Assembly (NCBI GenBank): GCA_029204225.1 | Contig: CM055113.1 | Coordinates: 28,029,486-28,093,485, forward strand | DNA: 64,000 nucleotides | DNA from: Diphasiastrum complanatum | Lineage: Eukaryota; Streptophyta; Lycopodiopsida; Lycopodiales; Lycopodiaceae | Reading direction: 5' to 3' | In this document: positions 33,714 to 44,225 of the stretch, piece by piece | Layout of the letters: each line of letters opens with the position of its first letter | Position numbering within the stretch: the stretch's first letter is position 1 | Position numbers and translations under genes: made by a program | Notes under the pieces: model-generated | Databases searched by the model: none | Seen by the model: the letters and a program-made list of their open reading frames with translations, nothing else | What the model was told of the DNA's origin: nothing

Positions 33714-33969
33714 TTAGAATTAAAGTAGAATCACTATGCTACTATATTGTGGGTCCTATCAGTTGGCCTCGCCACGAGGCAAGTCGATGGGACATGCGTT
33801 CCGCCAATGGCAACCTGTGTGATACATGGGTTGCTTGAGTGAACAACTATATGTACAGTGTAATTTCATTTTGAGAAATACAGTTGTTAGGTGAGCTTGC
33901 TATGGAGAGTGTTTTTTGTCTATGTTACTGTGTAGCATGATCTGTGTTCCTATTCGAAGAAAATTCTAA
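33714..33969 (+). repeat. 3' LTR (TTAGAA...TTCTAA type)
   Basis: Follows the polypurine tract TTAAGGGAGAGAG. About 256 bp, beginning TTAGAATTAAAGTAG and ending GAAAATTCTAA. It matches the inverted LTR at 37038-37307 along its length (for example tgtgggtcctatcag, ttctactttaattctaa on the opposite strand, gttgttcactcaag). The termini are not TG...CA but an inverted hexamer. Confidence 0.8.
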
Positions 33970-34789
33970 GTTAAATTGTACTCATCTGGTTAAATGATGT
34001 CATAAGTGTCCAAATATTGACGTATTTGGCATCCAACTACTATTCTTGGGTGTTCAACTATCCAAAATTCTGAAATTTTTCTTTTTTCAAAAGTAATGAT
34101 TTTGCAAAATAGTAATCTTCCAAGGGATCCAGTTACATATGTCCCTATTTTCAATACTCGGGAAAACCGGCATAGTATAGTAATGGAACTGGCAAGAACT
34201 TTGATTGTAATAAAGGCTTATGTATAAATATCCCAAAACAAAAAAGAATTAATCAAAAACACCTTGAGCTCCTCAATAACGTACCCTTTTACAATTGATT
34301 GTACAAAATTAGATTCTGATCAAGCAAATCATGCAGATTCATGTTGTTTCATTAGTTTAGGAGTATTGAAGAGGCTAGCCATGTAATGAAACACATAGGC
34401 TTGGATATCATGACAAGATTATCCTTGCTCCAAACAATGAGGGATTTAGACCTATCTTGAATATATACATCGAGATGCCTGGTCAAACTGCCATAGATCA
34501 CCGTCATATTTATGAATGACTTCTAACCATGTGAGCGTAACACTATTTTTCTGTTGTGAGATATTATGCCATACTTTGCCAATGACACATGGTGACTAGA
34601 TGATAACATGTGATCTTAGTATAGAAAGAATCTTTAAGAATTTGGATGTTTGGGCACACACCCTTACCATGTATGTTATTTGGCGGTCTTCATGATTGGA
34701 AGAATATTTTGTTATTCTTGACTGTTGATGCACTTGTATTGTGTAGGACAATGACTCGCACTCACATGACTATTGGAGAATTTAACTAG
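33970..34789. other. No gene seen
   Basis: AT-rich sequence between a copia LTR and the CACTA transposase; presumably CACTA interior. Confidence 0.4.
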
Positions 34790-35735
34790 ATGTTGCCATG
34801 CAAAAAATCCCAAGGAGACACAATACACAAGGATGTGCCATTCACAATGCATGATCACAAGGGGGACATGGATGACATAATGGATGCATTCTTCACGAAC
34901 CCACCTGAGGCCACATTGACAAGGGAAGAAGAGATGATGTGTGGCTTGACAAATGTCAAAGTTGCGAGCTTGTTTGTTACTTTTGAACTTGCAAACTAAG
35001 TATGGGTGGTCGGATGCGAGCGTCACAGAGTTGTTTGGGTAAGCTTGCGAGCTTCTTGTGTGTTATAGACAAACTAATCTCATCTCATTTTATTTTTTCA
35101 TGCGTTCTGAGAAACTATATATAACTAATTACATAAATATATATTTTGTCGCAGTTTAATTAAAAAAATATTGTCTCCAAATAAAACCATGGCGACGTCT
35201 CGACAAGAAGCCAAGAAAATGCTATCCACGGTTGGCATGGATTACAAGAGTATTCATGCATGTCCCAATGATTGCATCTTATATCGAGATGAGTTTGAAG
35301 AGGCAAGCACGTGTCCACGCTGTGGGGAACACCGCTACAAACAAGATTTACAAGGAGCGACCATACCCGCCAAGGTGGTAACACATTTTCCAATCATACC
35401 CAAGATACGCTACATGTTTAAGTGTAATTCAATTGCGAAGCTAATGACATGGCATTCGAGCAATTGTTTATCGGACGATACTATGAGGATCCATGTCGAT
35501 TCTCTAGCATGGAAGCATGTGGACGCTACTTGACATGAGTTTAGGGATGAGCCTCACCATTTGCATTTGGGGTTGGCGATGGATGGTGTGAATTCATTCG
35601 GTTTGCGCTCCACATCATGGTCCACTTGGCCAGTTGTCCTTGTAAATTACAACATCTCCCCTTGGCTAAGTATCAAGAAGGGGCACCTAATGCTTGCCCT
35701 TCTTATCCCGAGAAAATATAAGACAAAAAATATGG
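34790..35735 (+). pseudogene. CACTA transposase (TNP2-type) fragment, two exons
   Basis: Exon 2 (about 35155-35735) reads EAKKMLSTVGMDYKSIHACPND, CPRCGEHRYK, IPAKVVTHFPIIPKIRYMF, LMTWHSS, then after a stop (35530) HLHLGLAMDGVNSFG and STWPVVLVNYNISPWLS, matching the TNP2 core line by line. Exon 1 (34790 to about 35038) ends with VKVASLFVTFEL, then, after a frameshift, KYGWSDASVTELF, the usual pre-core segment. Between them are a GTAAGC donor at 35039 and a GTCGCAG acceptor ending 35154. The C-terminal half is replaced by a minus-strand copia piece from about 35740. It would catalyse excision and insertion of CACTA elements, but is now broken. Confidence 0.85.
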
Positions 35736-35739
35736 AGCA

Positions 35740-36135
35740 TAAGACATATAGATTTGGATCAGAATGTGTTCTCACCATCTCCTTTGAACGAAAGTAGGCA
35801 TCAATCCTGCTATACCATGCACGTGGTGCCTCTTTACGACCATAAAGCGCTTTCTTCAAGTGACATACTTTATTTTCTTGTCCCTTCATTACAAAGCCTC
35901 TAGGTTGATCCATGAACTCCTCTTATTCTAGCTCAACATTTAGAAAAGTAGATTTCACATCCATCTGATGCAAAGGCAACCAAAATGTGAAGCTAAAGCA
36001 ACAAGTGACGTAGAGTATTCCACTTACATACCGGCGCAAAGGTCTCCTCATAGTCAATGCCTTTACTTTCTGCATACCCTTTGATCACTAATCTTGCCTT
36101 GTGTTCACCTTGAAGAAACTTCACTCTTCACTTGT
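35740..36135 (-). pseudogene. Ty1-copia reverse transcriptase N-terminal fragment
   Basis: On the minus strand: [20 protein letters not shown] then DYEETFAPV (about 36120-36040), a degraded middle, and MDQPRGFVMKGQENKVCHLKKALYG with KEAPRAWYSRI (35913-35775). Several stops occur. It is abutted on the plus strand by the CACTA transposase, so one of the two elements broke into the other. Confidence 0.85.
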
Positions 36136-37023
36136 GAAGGGACCCAACTCCACTTTCACTTTGAAAATTTTTATTGAAGTTGAAGGCCAAAATACACTTC
36201 AAGACCCTTCAACCTTTCATGGGCCCTTTAAGCTGTCATCCAACGGTCACTTCACATCCACGGTCTAGATCACTCCCTGAGAAATCAATCATGGCCGTTG
36301 ATTCTCGATCTTTATGAATCGACGGTTTTCCCTCCTTCTACGCACTGAAGCTACCTCAACAATCGCTATCCTCTTGCAAACACTACAAGGTCAGCATGGT
36401 TCTTTGCACGCGACTTGTCCGCGACCTATCCGCGACCTCCATCTCCTTCTCTTCCAAGCGTTTCTAGCTATGGTTGCCCTCAAGGTTCTGATTGCTTCAC
36501 AACTAAAGCACGACTGTCCACAGCCACTTCAGACCCGATTTGCACTACTAAGGCGCCCTCCTCTAGGTTTTCATAGCTTGCAAAACGGTTCAGAATAGAG
36601 AGAAATCTCTCATTTTATGCTCCCAAACCCTAGACCAGGGTTTTTCACACAAAACTCTTCTTGGCTTCCAATTCATAGTGTCCTGACAGGCCTATCCTCT
36701 TGCTCTGAGGTCGCCCTACTGCTAGAACTCCGATGGTTCAATCCGTTTATCAAACGGTGTTCAATTGAATGCACATTGACTGCAAACCAAATAGCCTACT
36801 TCGGAATTTCAAAATTCCATTTGCTGAGATTCTGATTCAACCGACCACCTTTGCCTCTGAATCCTCACATAGTCTCAAGCTCACCAAGCTTTTGTGTGCC
36901 AAACTCTCTACACCAGTGTTTCTCCTTTCGTCTTCAACCCACCGTAAACCCCGAACTCTCAGAAGACAGTTCTTTCAAAGCTCTCTTCAACAGCGATGTT
37001 GTACTATGTACACTCCTTGTACG
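36136..37023 (-). other. Interior of a minus-strand LTR element, no coding frame recognised
   Basis: Lies between the primer-binding site (37024) and the RT fragment. Frames up to 94 codons occur on the plus strand but show no similarity. gag is not recognisable; it could be replaced by unrelated sequence. Confidence 0.4.
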
Positions 37024-37035
37024 GCTCTGATACCA
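37024..37035 (-). other. Primer-binding site (minus strand)
   Basis: GCTCTGATACCA on the plus strand, the complement of TGGTATCAGAGC, two bases from the LTR end. Confidence 0.85.
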
Positions 37036-37037
37036 AC

Positions 37038-37307
37038 TTAGAATTTGCTTCGAACAGGAACACAGATCATGCTACACAGTAACACAGACAAAAAACACTC
37101 TCCACAACAAGCTCACATAGCAACTGTATTTCTCCAAATGAAATTATATTGTACATATAGTTGTTCACTCAGGCAAACCATGCATGACTCAGGTTGCCAT
37201 TGGTGGGACGCGTGTCCCGTCGACTTGCCTCATGGCAAGGCCAACTGATCCTTATCAACTGATAGGACCCACAGTACAGTAGCACAGTGATTCTACTTTA
37301 GTTCTAA
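37038..37307 (-). repeat. 5' LTR of a minus-strand element (TTAGAA...TTCTAA type)
   Basis: About 270 bp, inverted copy of 33714-33969. Flanked by its own primer-binding site, which fixes the true end of this LTR family and confirms non-canonical ends. Confidence 0.8.
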
Positions 37308-38058
37308 CTATTTACCAGATAAGAAATTGTGTCGTTCAGTTCACTATATATTCTTTGACAAGGCTTGGGAATATAAAAGGAAAAGTGGAGGATGGAGGTT
37401 TTTTTTTATTGGATATAAGGTAATATCCCCCTCTATCTCTTTTTCTCAATCTCTCTTTCTTGTACATCATAGTCTCCATCTCAATGTGATTGTTGTTTGG
37501 TTTTATTGACATCACATTTTCTATGCAAGTTTATTTTGAGGCAAAGGAGTCGGTAGATCCACAAAAGTTTTTTAAGGTAACAACCAAGTCAGAGTGGCAG
37601 TCAAAATAGGCGGATCTGCATGATTTTCTATTTCGAAGGCTATTCCAATGGCTTATTTTCTATTAGGATGTTGTAGATCCATGTGAGGGATGATGAGGGT
37701 ACTGTAGATCCAGAGTTTTTTTTGTTGTAGATCTAGATTTAAAGAGGGTCGAAATGCCTATCAGAATATGAGAATCTGTGGGATTTGTTAAATCAGCGCC
37801 TTTTCCGATACCAAATCGTCTATTCATCAACTAGATATCTAGTTTCTTGGTGCATATACAAGATTCCATATGGATCTTTGTTGTTCTTTGTGTAAAATTA
37901 GTTTGTTACAATTATTTTTCGTGGTAATATACTTAACAAACTACAATACTAGTTTTTATTTTGCAAGATTTATTCTTGATTTATGGGACGATCACCATCA
38001 AAGCATTTGAGACGCAAATTCAGATCCTAGGGGTACTTTCGGGGTTGGAATGGAGGTC
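37308..38058. other. Non-coding
   Basis: No gene seen. The words gtagatcca / gtagatcta recur at 37550, 37671, 37703 and 37726. Confidence 0.4.
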
Positions 38059-38300
38059 GAAATACATCTACACATTTCAGAAACAAATCTCTACTTTTAT
38101 TGATGAATTTGTTGATAATGGGTGGGAATCAGTGGAGGTCAGAACAGACCTTGGAATATGTGGATCTGTTTAAGATAGTATACCATCACTTATTCTGAGG
38201 TGCATTCCGACCTCTGCTCATACATTTTTACATTTCATAAATAGATCTCTGGTAAACATTGGCAAGTTGTGCCTGAACAATGCTAGATTATTACTACCTC
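38059..38300 (-). repeat. Inverted copy of the 29.5-29.9 kb repeat
   Basis: Its reverse complement matches 29722-29895, and its left part matches the complement of 29535-29615 (cattatcaacatattcatcaataaaagtagagatttat). Confidence 0.8.
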
Positions 38301-38542
38301 GGCTGATATATCAAGATTACAAAATTCCCGCCCCAGTTGATACATCATAGAGCTACAAATCATGGAGGACATAATTCAAGAAATAAATATTTAGTTCAAC
38401 TTTTTCAGTGGTTTTATAGAAGAGCACAATTTAGATATCAAGCTAAAAACTCGCCAAGTATTACGGTTTTTCGAAAGGCATTCAAATTCATATTAAAAGA
38501 GAGATCCTTGTAATATATCAAAAATCTATTACAGAAAATTGT
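38301..38542. other. No gene seen
   Basis: AT-rich sequence between the inverted repeat and the minus-strand pseudogene. Confidence 0.4.
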
Positions 38543-40190
38543 TTAACTATCATTATCATCCTCTTCAAGATTCAGACGGATGGTATTGTCATGAAGGAAT
38601 AATCTCCTTTCATATGGATCCAAAAATTCTAAATTTTTCCTTTTGCTCATATCAATGCAACCTGAATAAAGGGCCATTGCAGATGATCTTTTGTTAGTCT
38701 CATTGGGAGTATAACCCAATATTTTAATATCCAAATCTCTTTTCACAAAAATTATTTTATATGTTCCTCTTGCGTACTTATGGCCTCCTAAACACACTGA
38801 GAATGATTTGATGGCCATAATGACAGTGGTTGCATATGGATTAAAAGATGAATGATATATACAAATCTCATTATTTTGAAAGTTTTTCAAATAATGAGAT
38901 AGAGACACATCCTTTCTCCCGACTGATACACCTCGAACGCCTCCATGTCTCATACCAAAGACATATATTTCAATAGCATTCTGTAAACGAGTAAAGAAAA
39001 TAAATTTAGAATGATACGTAACACTGCAAACTCATACTTCAACACAGTTTGAAATAAGAAAATTGAACAATATCAATACCAATATAATATCTACGTACCA
39101 GATCATAATCATCGTATTCAACGACGTTTGTTCTGCTAATGCCATGTCCTCCAATGGCCTCTACATTTTCGGAGGAGATATATCGAGTCCTTGGGGAATA
39201 TTTTTTTTGCAATTCTAAAAATTTTTCCTCTTTAGGCAAAGTTTTTTCATAGGCTTTAGATTTTTTATCATGGCCTCCAAGGCCTTATTGCCAGATTTCC
39301 AATTGCCATATTTATCATAATCTATCTCACTTTCAAAGTCATCATATGTCGAATCAACAATGTCAGAAAATTCTGATAAATTTTGTGCAAAAGTCAAGAA
39401 GATTTCATACTCTCTCAAATTCAAAACATCTTCTATATCATTAAATGAAATATAACTCTCATTATATATAAAATATAAGGGAACATCAAGTAGAGTTAAT
39501 TGATTAGCAGGAGATGCAGATGGAAGAGAATCAGAGAGGATTATAGATTGAGGGAGAGATTTCTGATAATTTGAAGCCATAGATGCTTCAGCTTCAACCC
39601 TATATCAGTATCTGCATCATGTACATCAACTGGAGTAGATGTAGATGCTTCGATCAATGGAACAGTTGAAGATAAAACAAACTCATCATCTGGAATTTCA
39701 ACATATATGTAAAAGACAAAAGCCATTCCTTTGATTAGAAGGCGACATATTCTTTTGAGAATACCACAATATATATTTCTTTTGAGACGGTTATGCAGGT
39801 TAGAGTACTTTCAATTGTGTTTATGCTTAGAGGATGGTTTGGAATGCATAAGGTTCTGAAAATAGACGAAACAAAAACTATCTATATCTTGAACAGGAGT
39901 ACTAATAATCTGAGAAAAACTATCAAGATAAGAAATTAAACTATAACGATTCTCATAAACTTGCTTATCGATATCAAAGGGAGCAAAAAAAATACTCGAA
40001 AAATACTCTAATTTCTCAGATGGAATGTCACTGGCATTTAAAAAATCCAGAAGTTATTATCGACTAATCATTTTGATAAAAGATGGATATTTAGTTGGAT
40101 TTGATTGACAAGCCTCTGAATATCTCAAAGTAATCATCAGTGTAATCTGAACCTCGGACATCCAAACCACCACATATGCAATCATTTTGG
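38543..40190 (-). pseudogene. Multi-exon gene of unknown family, decayed
   Basis: I do not recognise the family. Last exon about 38543-38974: acceptor TTTACAG, then NAIEIYVFGMRHGGVRG, SLSHYLKNF, GYTPNETNKRSS, SGCIDMSKRK and an acidic end NLEEDDNDS. The preceding exon (about 39096-39700) ends YDDYDL at donor GTACGT and joins in phase 0; it contains DDEFVLSS, NYQKSLPQS, NQLTLLDVPLYFIYNE, ENVEAIGGHG, and needs two frame corrections (about 39257-39290 and about 39590). Further upstream, 39830-40040 (ASDIPSEKLEYF, RYSLISYLDSF) and 40110-40190 (CGGLDVRGSDYTDDYFEIF) look like two more short exons. Composition is protein-like throughout and rich in D/E/S/Y. It is divergent from the histone-like unit at 40.4 kb, with about 250 bp between them. 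Confidence 0.45.
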
Positions 40191-40229
40191 ATTTTTTCTA
40201 TATATACAGACGGACGATGCTAAATTTTT

Positions 40230-40439
40230 TTGTTTAAAGTTCTTATCGTTCTCTACTTCCATGCGGTATCGATTCAGTGTGCTCAAAGTAACCTACCTAC
40301 ATTCCGCTTTTACTCACGCGCGTTCCATCCGCTACAAGGTATCGGTTTGGTTAAGTTCAGGTATCGGTTCGACGCGCTCGACCTGAATTCTCATATGAGG
40401 ATTTCCAACTGAAAAAAATTTTAGATACTGTTGTTGCAG
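40230..40439. repeat. Short palindromic words of TATCGGTTCGACGCGC type, left set
   Basis: Related words at about 40266 (ggtatcgattcagtgtgctc), 40341 (ggtatcggtttggtt) and 40362 (ggtatcggttcgacgcgctc). Further members occur at 47153-47320 within the protease introns. Confidence 0.5.
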
Positions 40440-40933
40440 CTATCTATGCCAAGAGGGTGACCATCATGCCCAAGGATTTCAACATTGTGTTCAGGCTACG
40501 AGACACATATGTCAAATTTGTAGAGTACTTTAGACTTGTTCCTTCCTCTCCTCCAAAACAAGATGCAGAGAAAAGAAAACGAAAGCAATCTCAACCATCC
40601 TGGCTTGTTTTTTGAGTACAGAACAGGAATGTTTCAAAGAAGAGGAGGTCTCATGGCCCTCCTAATAAAGCGAGGGATTTCACAAAGCCATCTCCTCTGC
40701 ATGAGATTCTATCTGCTAGACAATCTCCTCCCAAGTCTCCTCCTAAGTCTCATTCTTCTTCTTCTAAATCTCAATCTCCATCTCCTCCTCTTAAAAATTC
40801 CTCTCCTATTAAATCTCCTCCTCCAAAATCTCAGTCTCCTCCTACCCCCACAAATATTAGTTCACTACCTCCTGTTCTAGAAAATGATTTAGATGATTTT
40901 GTAAATGTAAAGCCTAGAATCAATTTTGAATGA
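40440..40933 (+). pseudogene. Histone H3-like C-terminus fused to a Ser/Pro/Lys-rich tail
   Basis: Just after a plausible acceptor (GTTGCAG, ending 40439) the frame reads [22 protein letters not shown]. Histone H3 ends with [23 protein letters not shown], so ten residues in a row ([10 protein letters not shown]) are identical. It continues TYVKFVEYFRLVPSSPPKQ, a basic EKRKRKQ, and after one in-frame TGA (40613-40615) KKRRSHGPPNK and a tail with many SPPK/SPP words, stopping at 40931-40933. The SPPK-type words resemble S/TPKK minor-groove DNA-binding motifs, and KKRR is a likely nuclear signal. The first two thirds of the histone fold were not found upstream. It may be the 5' portion of the gene that continues as the protease, or a separate gene. 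Likely a chromatin-associated protein or its remnant. Confidence 0.5.
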
Positions 40934-41341
40934 CAATTCTTTTTTTGTGGTTTATTAGTATTACTTCCTTCACCCTCTGCACTTGCCTTCGTAAATACTC
41001 CTCAATATGTACAATATGACCAATTGTTAAGCACGTATCTTAAAGCTTTAGGTCCTCTCGATACTGTTTTAAGATACCGAAGACCAATGCTGGTCTTCCC
41101 CATTCTAAATTAGATACAGGTGAATTAAAAAGTAGGGATAAAATGCTAGGGGACAATGTAGGAGGTGGGGCAATTCAGTACTGGATGGAGTTTTTTCAGA
41201 CCTTATTGTTTATAGATGTAGAATTGTTTCTGCTTCAATTCATGGCTGCATTTGATTTTCATGATTCCAAAAGTCTGCACGATGATATGCTCCAATACGT
41301 CAGACTGGGGACTCCAATTCTCGTGCTCCCATACATAACAA

Positions 41342-41346
41342 AGTAA
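41342..41346 (+). other. Target-site duplication AGTAA (left); right copy at 46840-46844
   Basis: AGTAA directly precedes the left LTR and directly follows the right LTR. Before insertion the site read ACAAAGTAAGTGTA, a near-ideal plant splice donor. Confidence 0.9.
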
Positions 41347-42034
41347 TGTTAAATTTACACAAGCTAGTTTGCACAATTACCACTTGAAAATGACTTCGAG
41401 GCCATGTTGTGGAATGTGACATGTGCCAAAAGCATAGGATACCTTATTCTAAGTCAAATCATTAACCTAGCTTTGGAATGGTACCTTTGGGATATGTCCA
41501 AAGAGTGCATAGATAGGGTAGAGAAAAAGTAGGAGCTAAAAATAGCATTTTTCTCACTGTTTTTGGATCTCGAGGCATTGACCCTAAATAAGGTGGATCA
41601 AGTGGATATTTAGGTTAGATGTTAGGGTTAGGTTATGATGAATACATAGAAGCCCTAATATCCTCAGATCCGAGCTCTACATGCATAAATATGTGATGGG
41701 ATTTCCATCTAATTATGAGCAAAATCGAGATTTTCCTTCTTGACTAGTTTGAGTCTATGATTTGATTGATGAATGCTATTGGCATATGATTTTTTGTGAT
41801 GATTGATGAGTTTAGAGTTGCAGGTACAATACATGGGCAGCATCAGGCCGTACTTTCACACGTGTGAAAAGTTTTGGAGCTAATTCATGGAATTCAAGAC
41901 AAGATAAGCTAGGAATCAATGCATTGATTAGTAATCTAGCTTCTAGATCTTGTTTGGATCTTAAGTAGGTGCTTTCTCCATCATTTCTAGGATCAAGTGG
42001 AATTATTTTGCTGTATTTTTATCATGATATCAGA
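41347..42034 (+). repeat. Left LTR of the copia element
   Basis: 688 bp, TG...CA, paired with 46161-46839. Confidence 0.95.
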
Positions 42035-42606
42035 GCCATTCCAAGAAATGTGCTTCACTTCATGCCAGAATCATAGATTTTGATGCATTTCAAGCATTGA
42101 TTGCTATCTAGACATAATCTGTGAGTAGTACCTTCAATTCTTGATCAATTTGAGTGAGTGAAGAGGAATCTAATGGTTTTTCATTTACAGGCTTTTTAGC
42201 TTCAAAATCCGAGTTGTGGTCATCTCTTATCGATTGGATCAAAATAGCAAGTATTTTGCACTTTCATCATATTGATGCTACTCGATTTTTGGAGTCTATC
42301 ACAAGGAATAGTTTTCAATCAATCAAAAAGAAGGTAGATCCTTATCTTTGGTATTGTAATAGATCATTCTTAGACTTATTGAGATCTTAGAAATTCAATT
42401 TTGGGGTCAGCCCAAAGACTTTGATAAGTGCTCATCAAGGAATGCAATTCTAGTTAAGATTGTGTTCAATTTTTGCTTGATTTGTGAGATAGTTTGGATT
42501 AATTATTGCATTATGATTCAACCTGATCTTGTAGGAATGATTTGAAAAGGCATTTATGTGCATATGACTCCTTTTGGTTCAGGTTAGGTGAATCTTACAA
42601 GATCTA

Positions 42607-44225
42607 ATGGATATAGTGAGGGGTGAAGAGGATGATCTCATTCACCCTCAAGAAGCTACAAAATACAAAAGAAGGTGCAAGGTTGCTCTCCATTGTAAAG
42701 AAATGAATGTAGCTAATGAGCTTCTTAAGGAGGTAGGTGCTTGCACCTCGGCTCAAGAAGCATGGGAAACTCTTCAAAAGATATATGGATCCAAGAATAC
42801 TTCAAGGTTGCTATCCTTGAAAAATCAAATCCTTCAATGTTTTCAAGCTAAAGGAGAGAGTGGACATTCATACGTGTTGAGAGTTAAGGACTTAAACAAG
42901 GAGCTTGCTTACATAGGAGATTTCATTAAGGAAAGCGAACTTCTTCAACTAATCTTGAATGGTTTGAGTGTGTATTTTGCCACCCTAGTGCAAGGCTATG
43001 CAATTATGGGCAAGTTGCCCTCACTTGAAGATCTCCAAGGAGACCTCATGGCCAAGGAGAGTAGGAGAACTCGCATCAAGACAAGGATGGAGAAGCTCTC
43101 CCTCAATGATGGAGATGACAAAGCTCTTTTCACCAAGAGCAAGAGAAAATCCAAAGGCAAGGGTGCTTCATTCAAGAAGAATCAAGTCAAAGGTGAAGAT
43201 CAAGAAGGATCTTCAAGTCCAAGCTCGAGCAAGCCAAAAAAAGATAAGTCAAAGATCAAATGCTACTTTTGTGGCAAGATGGGGCACTATGCCTCGGAGT
43301 GCTTCAAGAATAAGCAATCTCAAAGTCAAGAAAACCTAGGCCAAGAGGAAGAGGAGAGCTTTCATGAAGATTCACTCATGATGTCAAGTTTCTTATCTTC
43401 AAGCATAAGAGGTGAAGACCCTTGGTGGATAGATAGTGGGGTTAGCTCCCACATGACAAGGAAGAGGGAGTATTTCTCAAACTTATCTACTTATGATGGA
43501 CCTATCAAGTCAATTTTTACAGCAAATGATTATGCTTGTAAGGTGGAAGGTATAGGATCCATACCTTTATGCTTGGGATCTTCAAGAAAGATCAAGATTG
43601 ATGGAGTACTTTACATTCCTAGTATCACTAAGAACTTGCTTAGTGTAGAACAATTGTTTGACAATGGTTTGATTGTGGAGTTCACCACAAATGCATGTAG
43701 CATCAAGAAGGATGGCAAACTATCCAACCATAGCCTTTGGCACAAAAGACTTGGTCACATCAACTCAAAGTCCATGGAGGTCATGTGCAAGGAGGAGCTT
43801 GCCTTGGGACTTCCAAGATCCTTGGCAAAAGAGGAGAAAGTATGTGAAGCATGTGCTCTCTCAAAAGCACATAAGAAGCCCTTATCAAGTTCAATCACAA
43901 AGACAACTCATCAACTTGAGTTGATCCACTCGGAGGTACACTTTGCAAGTACAATGTCCAATGGAGGTGCCACCATGTTTGTTACATTCATAGATAATTA
44001 CTCAAGGTTTTGTTGGATATTCCTACTTTCATCTAAAGCACAAGTATTTAAAAGCTTTCTTAAGTTCAAAGCATTTGTTGAGAAGCATCTTGATCACAAG
44101 GTCAAAACATTTAGAAGTGATAATGGTGGAGAATATATCTCCAATGCTTTTAAAGATTTTTGTGATCAAGAAGGGATTAAAAAAGAATTATCTTGTCCCT
44201 ACACCCCTCAACAAAAAACCATTTG
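42607..44225 (+). pseudogene. Copia gag-protease-integrase polyprotein, first part
   Basis: 539 codons open. Residues 1-170: gag with AWETLQKIYGSKNTSRL and YVLRVKDLNKEL; the usual N-terminus (MLEG...NYSTWKVRME) is missing upstream, so the true start is lost. Zinc knuckle CYFCGKMGHYASEC at about residues 219-232. Protease PWWIDSGVSSHMT with the DSG active site near residue 278. GAG-pre-integrase HSLWHKRLGHINSKS with CEACALSK. Integrase: the first catalytic Asp is Glu in LIHSEV, the second is kept in RSDNGGEY, and the third region is cut at YTPQQ, where NGVAERKN is deleted. The integrase cannot be active. Confidence 0.95.

Noticed and set aside
35171-35735. C-rich CPRCGEHRYK as a host zinc-finger gene
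   Set aside because: The surrounding motifs match CACTA TNP2 transposase throughout.
40536-40880. 114-codon Leu-rich frame
   Set aside because: It is out of frame with the Ser/Pro/Lys-rich tail, which continues the histone-like frame; shadow of that sequence.
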